Below, in pieces: positions 13,301-26,900 of a DNA stretch of 64,000 bases. The DNA comes from Linepithema humile (lineage: Eukaryota; Arthropoda; Insecta; Hymenoptera; Formicidae), in the NCBI RefSeq assembly GCF_040581485.1, contig NC_090131.1, positions 6,882,001 through 6,946,000 on the forward strand, read 5' to 3'. Every line of letters starts with the position of its first letter. The first letter of the stretch is position 1. The notes beneath the pieces are model-generated. The model did no database searches. It worked only from the letters and a program-made list of their open reading frames with translations, and was not told the origin of the DNA. The position numbers and the translations under genes were made by a program.

Positions 13301-14700
13301 CCTCCGGAATTTCGCACAATGCAGAATCTTTGATTCCACAGTCGTAACGGGAGCCCTTGGATCGATATCGAGTTCAGGATCGTGTCCTCGACTCGAAGAA
13401 GTGCCGCCGACGAAGCGAAAAGAATCGGAGGACATTGCGGGCGCGCGCTCACGCATAGCAAGGACGCTCGCTCCTACGAATCCAGAATCTCAAACTGGTC
13501 AGGTATAAGATATACGTGCATTTTATATCGCAGGTTATATTAATGCCGAGCCAATGTCGGCCCGTTAGTTTCGGCTCGCAGCGATAAACAATGCGAAAGA
13601 TAATAGCGGCGCGGGGACCTTGACGAAAGATTCTGTCACAACACATGTTTCCCAAGGCTCGTCGTGGTTTTTCGTTTGACAGATCTACCGGTCCAGAACT
13701 TATTCCACGTCTCGAAGCGATTACACTATGAATACAATGATGATTTGGCGCGGGGCAATTCACGCGACAATCTTGCGCAAGGTCCAAGAGATTATTTCGA
13801 TCAGCGAAGTATCCTGCTCTGTGCGCTGATCATTTTCTTATGATAGAAATCTGTGTTATGCAATAATTATGATGAATATGACGCATAAACTAAAAAATAA
13901 AAAATAAATATCTACACTACGATAAAATAATGAAATAGTTTTTTTAAGTAAACGTCCGAAGTGAGATTAAAACGAATTAAGAAAATAAGAAACTAAAGAA
14001 AAGAATAGCTCTTTAAATAAAAAAAGTTGGTGTGTAAAAAAACTCTATTAAAGCTGTACAACGTGAGTAGTGATAAAAAACAGATTGATAAAATAGTGCT
14101 GGAGAAAAAAATGGCTCCGGATATAAAATACGTCTTGATATGGAAGATCCATTAAACCTACAAGACTATAAAAAGCGGAAAATAAGATAAGCTCTTATCA
14201 CACTGACCACAACTCTAACAAGTTTTTCATATTCATGCTGTATTTCAGATTCAAAAAACTAGTCTTCTCTTCAGCACTATTTTATCAATTTCTTTCTTAT
14301 TCTTCATGTTTTATAAGTTTAATATGTTTTGTGCACTGATATTTTATTTGATGCAAAAAAAAAATAATTTTACAGAAAATATAAATTTTTATATTTGTTA
14401 TGGAAGAAAATACTTAAGCTGGATGATAACACAAATGAGACATCGTTAATTGAGCATGAAAAACTGTTAATATTTATTTGCAATTTCAGAATGCATTCTT
14501 CCGCCGAGTTCTCGATTCGAAAACAATCGACACGCTAAGCAGCACGAAGGTTGCGGAACGCGATCGATCGGGTGGAAATGTAAATTTGCGACAACACGGC
14601 GATAAACAACAGGACGAGCCGAGGACCGAGGCGGCAGGATTGCATTTGAATTTATTGGAGTTCACGGGTGCGCGATCGGATACTGCCTTGCGAGGAGGGG
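10400..14700. other. Intergenic, no supported gene
   Basis: Open frames at about 10400-10845, 11289-11519, 13160-13510 and 14478-14711 sit in GC-richer patches separated by AT-rich DNA. None shows a recognisable domain. Some end near donor-like sites (for example GTGAGA at about 10528), so noncoding or lineage-specific exons are possible. I cannot support a gene model. Confidence 0.4.
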
Positions 14701-14704
14701 AGGC

Positions 14705-14743
14705 TACATAAAAGTTAACGTATCTCGTTCACAGAGCGTCAGT
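14705..14743 (+). promoter_or_regulatory. Core promoter of the ACE gene
   Basis: A TATA-like CATAAAAG (about 14707-14714) is followed, about 30 bases on, by TCAGT (14739-14743), the classic arthropod initiator. The predicted start lies about 145 bases upstream of the ACE ATG, giving a short unspliced 5' leader. Confidence 0.6.
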
Positions 14744-14884
14744 CGACAGTTGGAAAGCGATTGCCATTATACACCGTAAGATCACAGCAAAACGCGGAGA
14801 AAATAAATCGCGAAACCCGCTCTGGATCTTCTCACTAGAACCGCAAGATCGAATTATCGTTTTGCAAGACCATAAGAGATCATT

Positions 14885-17800
14885 ATGCTGCGCCTGTAAG
14901 TATCCCGTTAATTGAACGGCATAAAATTTAAAGTCTCATAGCTGTGAGAGTCAACGCGACACAATGATCGATGACCTCGTAAGAAATTGATGTTGCAATA
15001 TAAAAGAAAAGATACGCGACGTTACGATAATTGTTAAGAAAGTAATCTCATTACATATTTTGAAAGGGATAAGTGTATTTTTAAAGTGTGGAATAAATTT
15101 CTGTTGATATTTTTTTTTTACTCATTTGATGTCGTTCAATCATTTTGTATCGCTGATATCGCGAAATAAAAATGCATCCGGTTTTGATACAACTTTATTA
15201 TATGCGCAAAGTGTCTTTGCTGGTATTTACATTGAATATTCCCGGATGCACGGAGACGATCATTCGTTAACGAGTTAATACGCTAGCAAGTGCACTCACG
15301 CGTCATGACGAGACTTTTAAGTCGCATTATTCTTCGACCTCACGTTATTTGACACTGTATTATTTTCACGGACAATGTCACACCTGAAGACTGATCGTTT
15401 CCTAGTCAAAACATTTTCTGTATATTTTTAATTGAATCTCAGCGCTTGGTATTCATAAAGTTTTGTACGTGAAATGTAAAGCAGAAATTATTGAAAGGGA
15501 GAATAATATTGTTTTTAGGAATTAATTAATTTATTAAATAATCGGAGACGTTTAATTTATTTTTTACTTATTGTTAATAAATAAAACATCTCGCCACTGA
15601 TGCAGCATCGATAAGATATAGTATTATAAATATATATCGTTATTGTGAAAGGATATCAAAATTTTTTTCAATTCAATTAATTATTGCTTGGTGCGATAAT
15701 CTTTCAGTATTAAATATCTTATCGTTCATGATTTTTCTAATCATTAACATTTTAATAATACTTATATTTTTGTGTTAATAGAATCTTGGTAGCAGCAATC
15801 GTAGCTTTGGCAGCAGCCCAGCCAATGGATCCGGTAGACCCCACCCAAGATCCGCAGGTTGCCGCACAAGACCTCACGCAGAGAGCCAAGGATATGTTGA
15901 AACGCATAGACAAACTGTACGCGGAATGGAATCACAAACAAAGCATCGCCGGATGGAACTATGCGTCGAATTTGACGGATGAAAATCTGGCGGAGAAGCT
16001 GAACGTATCCGCGGCGGCAGCGCGCGTTACAAAGCAGGTCGCTCAGGAAGTGAACGACTTCCCTTGGAGGGAATTACAAGATGACAATCTAAAGAGACAG
16101 TTCCAGAAGCTCTCCGTGCTCGGAACCGCCGCGCTTCCAGAAGAAGTAAGAATGTGTGAAAAAAATCAGATCAATTATCTTCAATAATAAGTAAGATTTT
16201 TGCAAAAATTGACGAATCAAGAAAAAAGATGGAAATTTATCGCGAGAAACCGAAGTTCTAACTTCGACATGCTGAATTCTCTTACACTCAATTATTGATT
16301 TCGATAATAGAAAAACCGGTTTTACGGAATTAATATAACGGAACATTTGTTTCATTCGCCTATTTTTCTCCAAGCATCTCATTAAGCGAATACGAACCGA
16401 TTGTCACGAGTGTAACTTGGATGATGAAGATACTACCGAGATCAAATGATGATTACAGAGTTACAAGGAGTTTGAGACGACGATCAGCGAGATGGAGAAC
16501 ATCTACAGCACGGCAAAGATCTGCGACTACAAGAACAAGACCAAGTGCGATCTCGCGCTCGAGCCGGAAATCACCGAGATCCTGATGCGCAGCCGGGATC
16601 CCGAGGAGCTGAAGCACATCTGGGTGGAGTGGAGGAAGGCGTCGGGCGAGAAGGTCAAATCCTTGTATCCGAAGTACGTCGAGCTGGCCAACACAGCGGC
16701 GAGACTCAACAATTTCTCCGATTACGCCGCGTACTGGATGAAAGATTACGAGGCTGACGACTTCCCCGATCAGATCGGTAAGGTCGCATATCCGCGATAT
16801 ATAACATAATGTTCTTGCGTGATAAAATGCTGATAGAAGAATAAAACCACCGCAGAGTCCCTCTGGCAGCAACTGAAGCCGCTGTACCTGCAGCTGCACG
16901 CTTACGTGCGTCGCGAGCTCAGAAAGAAGTATGGCGAGAACGTCGTCTCCAAGAACGGCCCGATCCCGGCGCATTTGCTGGGCAACGCCTGGGCTCAGAC
17001 TTGGTCGAACATCGCGGACTTCACCACGCCGTTCCCGGGGAAAAAGTTGCCGGACGTCAGCGCTGCTCTGGTCGACCAAGGCAAGTTCGCGCTCTACTTC
17101 CGCGACCTCGAGCTACCGAATCGCTACTTCCGTCTTCCACGTTCAATTCTCACTTTGTCGTAACGTTTCGCAATTCTCCCGAGCAGGTTACAACGCGACA
17201 AGCATGTTCCGCCTCGCCGAGAACTTCTTCACGTCGATCAACCTGACCGCCATGCCGGACACTTTCTGGGAAAAGTCAATCCTGGAGAAGCAGAAGGGCG
17301 TGGACATGATCTGCCACGCGAGCGCGTGGGAGTTCTACGACGGCAAGGACTTCAGGATCAAGCAGTGCACGCGCGTCAACATGGAGGACCTGCTGACGGC
17401 GCACCACGAGATGGGCCACATCGAGTATTATTTGCAGTACAAGGGTCAGCCCGCTGTCTTCAAGGAAGGCGCGAATCCCGGCTTCCACGAGGCAGTCGGC
17501 GACGTCATCTCCCTCAGCGCGTCCACGCCCAGCCACCTCAAGAAGATCGGTCTGCTGAAGGACGATGCAACCGATCAGGAGGCGGTGCTGAATCACCTCT
17601 ACTCGAAGAGTCTCGACAAGATTGCCTTCCTGCCGTTCGCCTACATGATGGATCGCTGGCGCTGGAACGTGTTCCAGGGAAAAGTTACGACCGACAATTA
17701 CAACTGCAACTGGTCAGTATCTCAGATAACGAGGCGACAGAAAAAAATTACCGGCTCGTCAGACTCGTCGCAGTCGGATTTAGAGGATGTCTCAAGGTCT

Positions 17801-18489
17801 TCATTCCGAGCCTTTTCACTTCAAGGTGGTCGCTGGCGGAGGAATACCAAGGCATCGAACCGCCGGTGGACAGGTCGGAGGACGACTTCGACCCCGGCGC
17901 GAAGTACCACATAATCGCGGATGTGGAGTACATAAGATACTACGTGAGCTTCGTGATACAATTCCAGTTCCACAAAGCACTGTGCACCGAGGCGAAACAG
18001 TACGATCCGAAGAATCCAAGCGCCAATCCACTGCATCAGTGTGATATTTACGATAATAAAGATGCAGGAAATTTGCTGAAGTAAGTTTAACGCATTGATA
18101 TCACGAGAAAATGATTTGTGGGCGTAGAAATAATATTATAACGGTGTTAGATCTATGCTGGAGCTGGGTTCTTCGAAACCCTGGCAAGATGCGATGGAGA
18201 AGATCGCAGGCGTGCGACAGATGGACTCTGCCGGGCTGCTGGAGTACTTCAAGCCTCTGACCGATTGGCTGACCGAAGAAAACAAGAAGACTAATGAATA
18301 CATCGGTTGGAAGTCCACCACAAAACGTACGTAGTTGTTTATCAAAAAAAAAAAAAAAAAAAAATCGTGAAGAAAACTATTATTTATATTACATTACACA
18401 TATATCTTATATTTATGGCAATTAACACATGAAACTAATCTTTCATTCTAGAATGCGTACAGACGAGAGAAGAACTTGTAAATGTATAG
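14885..18489 (+). CDS. Ance: Angiotensin-converting enzyme (peptidyl-dipeptidase A), secreted
   Basis: An M2-family zinc metallopeptidase that removes C-terminal dipeptides from peptides in the haemolymph. I read eight coding exons in phase: 14885-14895, 15782-16145, 16459-16777, 16856-17080, 17187-17712, 17826-18080, 18151-18326 and 18452-18489, giving 637 residues. The first exon holds only MLR plus part of a codon. The join creates a signal peptide (MLRLILVAAIVALAAAQ). The zinc motif HEMGH is at about residues 380-384 with the third ligand Glu in GFHEAVGD at about 408, so the active site looks intact. There is one catalytic domain and no C-terminal membrane anchor, as in fly AnCE, so the enzyme should be soluble. 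The intron after exon 4 starts with GC (GCAAGT) rather than GT. The 3' end converges on RFC1. Confidence 0.93.
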
Positions 18490-18673
18490 ACATCGGAACG
18501 AAATTTCGTGCGGGAGAATAAAAATATAATTCTAGACGAGCAAGGGACAATACATTGTAAAATCGGCGTATTTCGACACGCGGGTGATATAAAAAATCAT
18601 TCCACGATCGCAGTATAAACACCGTCCCAATCAATTCGATCGAACGATGGAGGAATACTTGTAATGTATTAAT

Positions 18674-18698
18674 TTTATTTCACGTTTTTATAAATAAA
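18674..18698. promoter_or_regulatory. Interlocked poly(A) signals of ACE and RFC1
   Basis: The plus-strand AATAAA for ACE is at 18693-18698. The minus-strand AATAAA for RFC1 is at 18674-18679. With cleavage 10-25 bases downstream of each, the two convergent mRNAs would overlap by several tens of bases at their 3' ends. Confidence 0.55.
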
Positions 18699-18724
18699 AA
18701 ACTTGCATCTCCCGATACTGTCAC

Positions 18725-21700
18725 CTACTTCGCTTTACCGCGTCCTTTTGCGCGCTTTTTAGCTGGTTCGCCGCTTGCCTTCGTTGAGGCAGCAGCTTTG
18801 CTGGTAGGTTTCTTCGCCTAAAATACGGTTTTAAGTTACGTAATTATATTTTTTTTTTTCTTATAAAATTGTGATGAAATTGTGAATATTTTTTTTTTAA
18901 TTTTTAGTGCTACCTTGATCATCTTGTCGGAATCAATGTTGTCGTCCTCCTCTTCATCATCTTCCTCTTCCACGAAATTGTCGTCCTGCGCAGACCTTTT
19001 CTTTGCCGTCGCATTACTATTAATCGCGTACGGCAACATAGGCGGATTTTTCTGATACGCGCGCGTGAATGCTGCTTTCACCTGTAATTACGATAATCAT
19101 AATTATGATCTTCCGATATTTTATAACACAAAGAAAGAGACAAGTACATAATACGTTATTTTTAATCATTCATATAAATGTTCAATAATATTGTACATAC
19201 TTTACTATCAAGGCTGCTTGTAGGATCGCGAACTCCTGGCCAGAGAGAGATTTCGATTATCGAATCCAAGTCCTCCCTAGGATAAAAATTAGATAACGGA
19301 TCAGCATATCTGTGTATCTTTTAGTGCGTTCGGTAAATAAAATACGCACCTCGTTAAATGATACTTTCCCATGACGCTTATCGCAGCTTCTATACCGTCC
19401 GCGCCGTTGTCTATCAGAGGCTTTGTGACGGCGTTTCGAATGTGAACCAGGTAATCCATATTCAGGGCGTCTTTGTTCGCGCCCGTAACCAATCGCGTAT
19501 GCGTCGTTAACTCTTGCATTAATCTAGAAGTGGTACATTCTTTAACGGCCAAAGTACTGAATTTCAGTCGAATTTTAGTAATTATACTGATGTGATTTTA
19601 GGAATTAAATTATATCGTTAAAAATTAGTACCTATTAAATCTCATTGCCTTGGAATTTCGCCCGAACCAGCTCGGAAATCGCACCATCGCATCGAGGCTT
19701 CCCGACATTTCGCTACCAGGCACGACGAAGGAGAAATAAGCATGCATTGGAAGCAGACTCCACATCATATTGCTTCTCATCATCTTCTCGATGAGGTCTG
19801 CTTGGGATATGCTGTCGGCCGCGCGGGCAATCTTGTCCAGCCTCTGCTGCCTGCCAATTATAGCAATCCATTGGACGTCGTCTTACACACACAAAGAGAA
19901 TATTCACACTTACGGCGACACCTGGGACAATCTGACCGCCAGGTAATTTTCTTGCACGAAAAGAGGCGCTATATTGTAGTCGTGGAAATATAAACCGATC
20001 TTATCGTTCAGACTCATGTTCTTCTGTTGCTCGGCGCTGAATACCATTTTGGCGACGTCGAACGGACCCAGCTTGAAGTCCTTGTTCGAGTGTTTCCTCT
20101 CGGTCGCTTCGACCCGAGCCTTTTGACCGCTGAGGAACTCGAGATGATTTATCACTTGTCGGATATCGTGATTCGTCGATTCGATCAAGCGGTCGAGGTC
20201 CTCCTTTGCGATCTTGATGTTCTCTTTGTAGCACAGCGACAACATGGAACTCTGCGGGGAAAAAGCGGCGAATGATTACATCCGGCAGAAAGCGTCACGC
20301 AGACTAGATTGCGTAGACCGTACCCTGATCTGCTCCACCCTGAGCTTCGAGAATTTCAGATCGTAGCTGTGAATCGAAATGGTCTTCACCTTCGCGTTGT
20401 ATCGGTCGTTGCATATGCAGATAACAGGCACTTCCGTGCATTTGATCAAACCGACTAGCTCCTGTAAGCCGCCGCGATCCTCGTTCCCGGCCATGCCGTC
20501 GACTTCGTCCATCAACAGCACGTGCTTACTCGTAATCTTTTGTTTAGCACCTGCAACGCACTGCGTGAAGCGAGAGAAACTGATGCGATTATTTCGATAA
20601 AACATTGCCTACCCGTGAGATAGTCCTTCATCGTGGTGTTGGATAGCAATCCCGAGACTTCTTCTTTCAGAAGCGTCTTGTTCCTGGTGTCGGAAGCATT
20701 GAACTCCACAAGATCGTATCCCAATTCTTTGCAAACAACCTGCGCAGTTGTGGTTTTGCCAACGCCAGGCGGGCCGGACAGCAAGGCAGCTTTAAAACTT
20801 TGTCCATGGGTTTGCTTGTTGGCTATTGAAAGGATATTAATTACATTTCTTTTACTTTATCTTAATCACTTGCTAAGAGTGATTTTTGCAAAAAACTATG
20901 CTGCAAAATTTTATGAAAGGTTTGGTCAACGTACTGCCGTTTTTGACTTTTGGATCCTGGCGATTTTTATGCCAATCGCGCAACCACACGTACAAGTTAT
21001 GCGCGCAACTCTTGTCTCCTTGCTGACCGACAATCTGCTTCAAGGTCTTGGGTCTGTATTTTTCAACTAGCGGTTGCGATCCGACACTTATCTAGAAAAA
21101 TATAGAAAGCCGTGCGTTTTAATCTCTAATCATTCCTTTTTAATTAGATTTTATATGAGATCAGATCGATGTCTAAATTTACCTCCTGCGATTCACTCGT
21201 ACTGCTTGTGTCTGAAGCTTGTTTCATCGGCGACGACATTTTCACCTTTACTGGTGAACGTGATGGCGTTTCTGCTTTCTTCGGCGATGGCGTTTCTGCT
21301 TTCTTCGGCGATGGCGTTTTTGCTTTTTTCGGCGATGGCGATTTATCGCTTTCAGATTTATTCGATGTTTTCGATTTTGCTCTTGTTTTAGTTGGCTTGA
21401 TATCTTCAGATCTACCTTCCGGTCTCGTGCGAATCATTTGTAGGAGATCGTCTTCAGATATCTGCTTGATGCCTAAACTACTGGCCTGAAAATTTATTTC
21501 ATACTTCATATAAAGGAATGTTTGTTATTCGTGAAATATATACATGCGTATTTAAGCATGCAAAATCATACCTTTATCAATTTGCTCGGGCCAGCCTCAT
21601 CTCCCACTATAATATAATTAACTTTGCCCGATACAGCATTCACAGTACGACCACCATATTGTTGAATCAAATCTTCAGCTTCTTCTCTTTCCAAGGAATC

Positions 21701-23125
21701 CAAAACACCGGTAATCAAGAAAGTCACGCCGGCTAAACAATTTTTAGCACCCTGAAAAAAATTGACGATTCTTATCATAGAATAATCTCTTTCACAGTCT
21801 TTCTTATGTAAATGAGTATATTTTCTTACTGATGGAATTTCTTTAGAGCCAGGATTTCTGGCGCCACCTCTCTGAAGATATTTTTCATACATTGCAACGC
21901 GCTCTTTCTTCTTTTGTATCCTCTCTTCAAATAAATCCACTGTTTTGGCTTTCTTTTTGTCTTGTGATTGTTCTTTTGTATCTTCATCTTTATTTGATGT
22001 TGAGACATCCTTCAAATTTATCTTTTTGCTATTTGATTTGTTATTACTGTATTCGTCATTTGTACTTAAGTCTTCATTCGAACTAAAACTATTGTTTTTC
22101 TTCTTTTGCAATTTCTGTTTTGTAGGAGATGTAATTTTTGTTGCATTGTGGTTATTCTTCCTGGGAGATTTTTTTACTTCCTTAGTTTCTATTTTATTCT
22201 TTTTATTTGTATCATTATGAAAATATTTTGAATCAGTATCATCTTTTTTGTTCTTATTAGAATCTGCATCTGTAAAAGATTTATTATGTCACATTTGTCT
22301 AGTGATATCGATTCTAATATCTAATAAATTGAATATACCTTTTTTAGAATGCTTGGGAATATCTGTATTTTTAATGTCATTTTTATCTTTTATTGTGTTC
22401 TGCGTTGCTGTACTCTGAGAATCCAATTGTTCAAGTACAGCATCAAAAGCATCATCATCATGAAATTCAGATTCCTGCAAATACTAATGTTACTCACAAA
22501 TATTCATCAAACTTAATTTACATACAATATTTACCACTTTATGTAATTTCCGGCTGACTTTTGTCTCTTCTACTCTCGTTATTGGTTTCTTGCCAAACAG
22601 TTCACCAGGAGCAATTTCTTTGCGTGGCTTTTCATTCACATTTTTCTTACTTGCTTTAGACTCTTTCTTATTGTCTAATATAATCACCTCATCTTCTGAG
22701 TCAGAGAGGGCAGAAACCTTCTTTGTTTTTCGCACAACCTGCATAAAAATAATTATGTAACATTGTATTCTTGCAAGCAAAGAGAATCTCTGAGTCTGAC
22801 GAACGTAGTGAGTTGTACAAATGCAATAAATAAAACAATACGATAAAATATATAGATAAGTGACTACCTTCGAGCGTTTTCGAGCAGATGACTTTGATTC
22901 CTCTTCATCCTCATCATCCGACAAGATCACACGTCTTTTTTGAGGCTTCGAAACGACAGGCTCACTTTTCTTCTTCTGAGAGGTTGCAACCGGCGTAAAA
23001 TAAGATCTTATATCCTACGGAAACACGTAACAATACTTAAATACATATTAAATCCATTTTTCGCAGAAACGGAGCACCGATAACCTAACAATACATGTCA
23101 TTTTGTCATAACATACCCGTGGCAT
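18725..23125 (-). CDS. RFC1: Replication factor C subunit 1 (large clamp-loader subunit)
   Basis: RFC1 is the large subunit of the five-part ATPase that loads PCNA onto primer-template DNA. I read 16 exons in phase, from 23117-23125 (only MPR) to 18725-18817, for 1026 residues. The start MPRDIRSYFTP is the PIP-like N-terminus of the family. A BRCT domain spans about residues 312-372. Four tandem SPSPKKA-type repeats follow at about 400-440. The AAA+ domain has Walker A GPPGVGKT (about 542-549) and Walker B DEVD (about 610-613). The C-terminal RFC1 domain is followed by an acidic stretch and a basic AKKRAKGRGKAK tail. The length lies between the fly and human proteins. Its promoter region is shared divergently with POLR3A across about 820 bases. 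The 3' UTR is very short and overlaps that of ACE. Confidence 0.95.
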
Positions 23126-23431
23126 TTTCGCAATATCGTGCAATATTTAAATGTGTACTATTAATAGTATCATGTGTACATTTACAATTATTACGTTGAC
23201 GAATCAGTGACTTCTGATTAGCGAATTTTTATGTATATCAAACAACAACAGATTTTCCCGCGAAGTATTTTGCGTATTATTCATATTATCAGATTTTTTT
23301 ATAGCCTTTCATTAAAACGCAGTCGGCCAGATGTCACTTCATCCGATGAAAAACCCTATCACAGTGAAGGCGCTGCAAACACCAAAAGAACGAAGTACCT
23401 AGTATCGAAAGAACTATAAATTATTATTATT

Positions 23432-23553
23432 AGATCTGTTCTTTATAGCTAAACTGGCTGCACTAGTTCAGAGTTTATCTTTCTTCTTCCAATATAGAGG
23501 AAAAAAGATAAACTCTGAATTAGTGCAGCTAGCTCAGCTAAAAAGAACAGACC
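23432..23553. repeat. Fold-back (MITE-like) element 1
   Basis: The left arm (about 23432-23490) and right arm (about 23499-23553) are imperfect reverse complements of about 50 bases with a loop near 23491-23498. The outer ends read AGATCTGTTC and GAACAGACCT. No protein is encoded. It lies between RFC1 and POLR3A. Confidence 0.7.
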
Positions 23554-23572
23554 TATTGCCGATTAGCTGTAA

Positions 23573-23708
23573 TGCCCTATCTACACCGAAGGATGATCCT
23601 GCTTGTGGCTCATTCGACCACTTTCGCCTTCAGTGTGATTTTCAATTCGTCTACATTACTCGCTCGGATGAGCCGCAAGTAGGATCATCGTTCGGTGTAG
23701 ATAGGGCA
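23573..23708. repeat. Fold-back (MITE-like) element 2
   Basis: The ends are inverted repeats of about 43 bases starting TGCCCTATCTACACCGAA and ending in the reverse complement of the same, with a spacer of about 48 bases. It differs in sequence from the element 20 bases to its left, so the two are separate families or separate insertions. Confidence 0.75.
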
Positions 23709-23945
23709 TAGGAAATGTGAAGAGTATCACGTGTTTGTGTTTCTTTCGATTCCGATTATGAAAATTTAAAGTGGTTATAACAGAAAATGTTTTAAAAAAG
23801 CTAAATAAATAAATAAAAGAAATAAGTTCATCATGCGTGCATAAATGCATCGCTATCTGTCAATGTAGTAAAGAGACAAGCATTTGTAAAAAGAAGAAGT
23901 TAGTCAGAATTTATTTTATTATTGCAATCATATATATCAGCAAAC

Positions 23946-26900
23946 ATGGTGAAGGAACAATTCAGGGAGACGAATGTCGCCAGCGAAGTGTACGTAAATC
24001 CATTTATTTTAATAAAATTAAAAGATAAAATTACAAATATCACATTGTATGCAATATTATCTGTTCCTCAAGCCAACATAAATTATAATGCATGCTAATC
24101 TATGTTTTAAATTTACACATTTTCTTTTTCTAGCTCCCACATATCTTTTGGTGTGGATAGTATGCACAACATGCTTATGCAGTCTAGTGTACAAGTTATT
24201 ACCAAGAACTTGTACAACGAAGATGCCATGCGTACTCCAGTTCCTCACGGAGTGCTCGATAAACGAATGGTATTTAAAAAGTGTAATATTATTTGCTTTA
24301 CTTTTTAAGAAGAATCCTTAATTTATATTTTTATTTACAGGGAGTAAGCTCAACAAATAAGAGCAAATGTGACACATGCCATAAGGAATTGAATGAGTGT
24401 GTAGGACACTTTGGCTACATGGATTTAGAGCTGCCAGTTTTTCATGTCGGCTATTTTAAATCTATCATTCAGATTTTACAGACAATTTGCAAGGTAATGT
24501 TGTATGTATGTTTATTTATCACAATTATACTTGACAAATTGATCTTTGTAGAAATGCGCTCATGTTTTATTAACACCGGAAGAAAAGAAAATTTTTTTGC
24601 GTAAATTACAAAATCCAAATTTGGGATACTTGATACGCAAAAATTTGCGTAAGTCCATTTGGGAACGAGCGAAAAAGAAAACAGAATGTCCAAATTGTAA
24701 ATCAAATAATGGCCCAGTGAAAAAGGCTGGTTTTCTCAAGATTGTGCACGAGCAATATAAGAATTTAAAGAAGACCGATCCTATTATTAAAGATAAATTG
24801 GCTGAATTAAGCATAGCCATGGATCGCGACAAGGAATTTAAGAATATAGTAGAGCAAAATTACAGATCTGTGCTGGACGAATATCTATATCCTAATGTGG
24901 TATGAATTTCATATTATACTTTCAAAATAGAATGTTTCTTTTTGGATATATAATTTTACGTATGTTTTTTAAGGTTCGAGAACTTTTCAATAGAATTCCA
25001 ACAGGTGACGTTTGCTTTTTGTTAATGAATCCTGAATGCGCATCACCTGTAGATTTAATATTGACAAGAATTCCTGTACCACCGATTTGCATTAGACCTA
25101 GTGTTATGTCTGATCTAAAAGCTGGTACAAACGAAGATTATCTCACAATGAAATTGTCAGAAATAGCTCTTATCAATGACGTTATTCGTAAGCAAAATGG
25201 TGTTAAAGTATTGACATACATGGAGCATTGGGATTTCCTTCAATTGCACTGCGGCCTTTACATTAATAGTGAAATGTCTGGAATACCTCTTCACATGCAA
25301 GTAAATTTGTGTATGAAATTAGTATGTGTCTTTTTTTTTTCTTTCTCTTTTTTTGCAGGATGGGCGAAAGAAAAGTAAACGATGATTTTTAAAAATAAAA
25401 TAGCCAGTTTTTTGTTATAAGTATATCGTTTATTCAGATAACTTTGCATATTTTCCTCCAATAATACATATTGGTATTTTCAGCCTAAAAAATCTGGCAG
25501 AGGGATAGTACAGAGATTAAAAGGAAAACAAGGTCGCTTCCGAGGAAATCTATCTGGTAAACGTGTCGATTACACTGCGCGTACGGTGATTTCGCCCGAT
25601 CCGAATCTCAGAATAGATCAAGTAAGTATTTTGACGAACTTGACGATAATGTTGTGATGCGACGTGATATGTTTATGCCGTTGTATCTTCTTATCAGGTA
25701 GGTGTGCCTATGTATGTTGCAAAGACCTTAACGTATCCTGAAAAGATCACGCCGTCAAATATAGAATTAATGCGCAAATTGGTTCGGAATGGCCCGGACA
25801 TACATCCTGGAGCAAATTTCATACAGTACAAGAAAGCGAAGAATAGATGGTACCTCGGCTATGCCGACCGGAAGAAGGTTGCCCAGGAGCTGCAGGTAAT
25901 ACATCAATGCAGCCTTAAGACGTTTCACAGGTTTAACATACTTCATTATGCCTGACAGTATGGCGACGTTGTTGAGAGGCATCTCAAAGACGATGACCTA
26001 GTGCTGTTCAATCGGCAGCCGTCTCTGCACAAATTAAGTATAATGGCCCATAGGACTAAGATATTGGAACACCGAACGTTCAGATTCAACGAATGCGTCT
26101 GCACACCTTATAACGCCGACTTTGATGGCGACGAAATGAATTTACACGCGCCTCAGACCGAGGAAGCGAGGGCGGAAGCGCTGGTTTTGTTGGCGGTAAT
26201 GTTGAATTGAAATTGCATTTATTTGGTTATTCCAAGCGTAAGAGCGTTTATTAATCGAGCAATTTTTAAACTGTATGATTATTCCGAAATCTCACTTTAC
26301 AGAATAAATCGAATCTGGTTACACCTCGCAACGGTGATTTGCTGATAGCCGCGACGCAGGACTTCCTTACCGGTGCTTATCTCTTGACCCAAAAGGACAC
26401 GTTTCTCGACATAGAACAGGTCAGATTAGCCTTCTGCTTCTTGGCCGGCCTGGACGCATCTCTGATCGTAACTCTTCCCGTGCCCGCTATTTTGAAACCT
26501 GTCAAGTTGTGGACCGGCAAACAGATATTCAGTTTAATTTTGCGACCAAATCCGGAGTGTCCTATCAAAGCAAATTTGAAGACAAAGGGCAAGGCTTACA
26601 CCAGTGGAGAGGAGTTTTGCATCAACGATTCCTGTAAGTTTTTAGTAATCGTAATTTTGTCGCAATTCTTTATACAACCAAATTAAATTCGCAGATGTCA
26701 TTATTCGCAATTCCGAGCTCCTCGCGGGAACGATGGATAAAGCTACACTGGGCTCAGGATCGAAGCAGAATATATTTTATGTCCTGCTGTGTGACTGGGG
26801 CGAGGATGTTGCGATCTCAGCTATGTGGCGCTTAACCAGAATAGCGAATCATTTTAATTTCGAGAAAGGGATTTCTCTCGGTCTTGGAGACGTTATACCC

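Noticed and set aside
23231..23711. Short plus-strand open frames near the two fold-back elements
   Set aside because: Explained by the inverted-repeat elements; no conserved protein.
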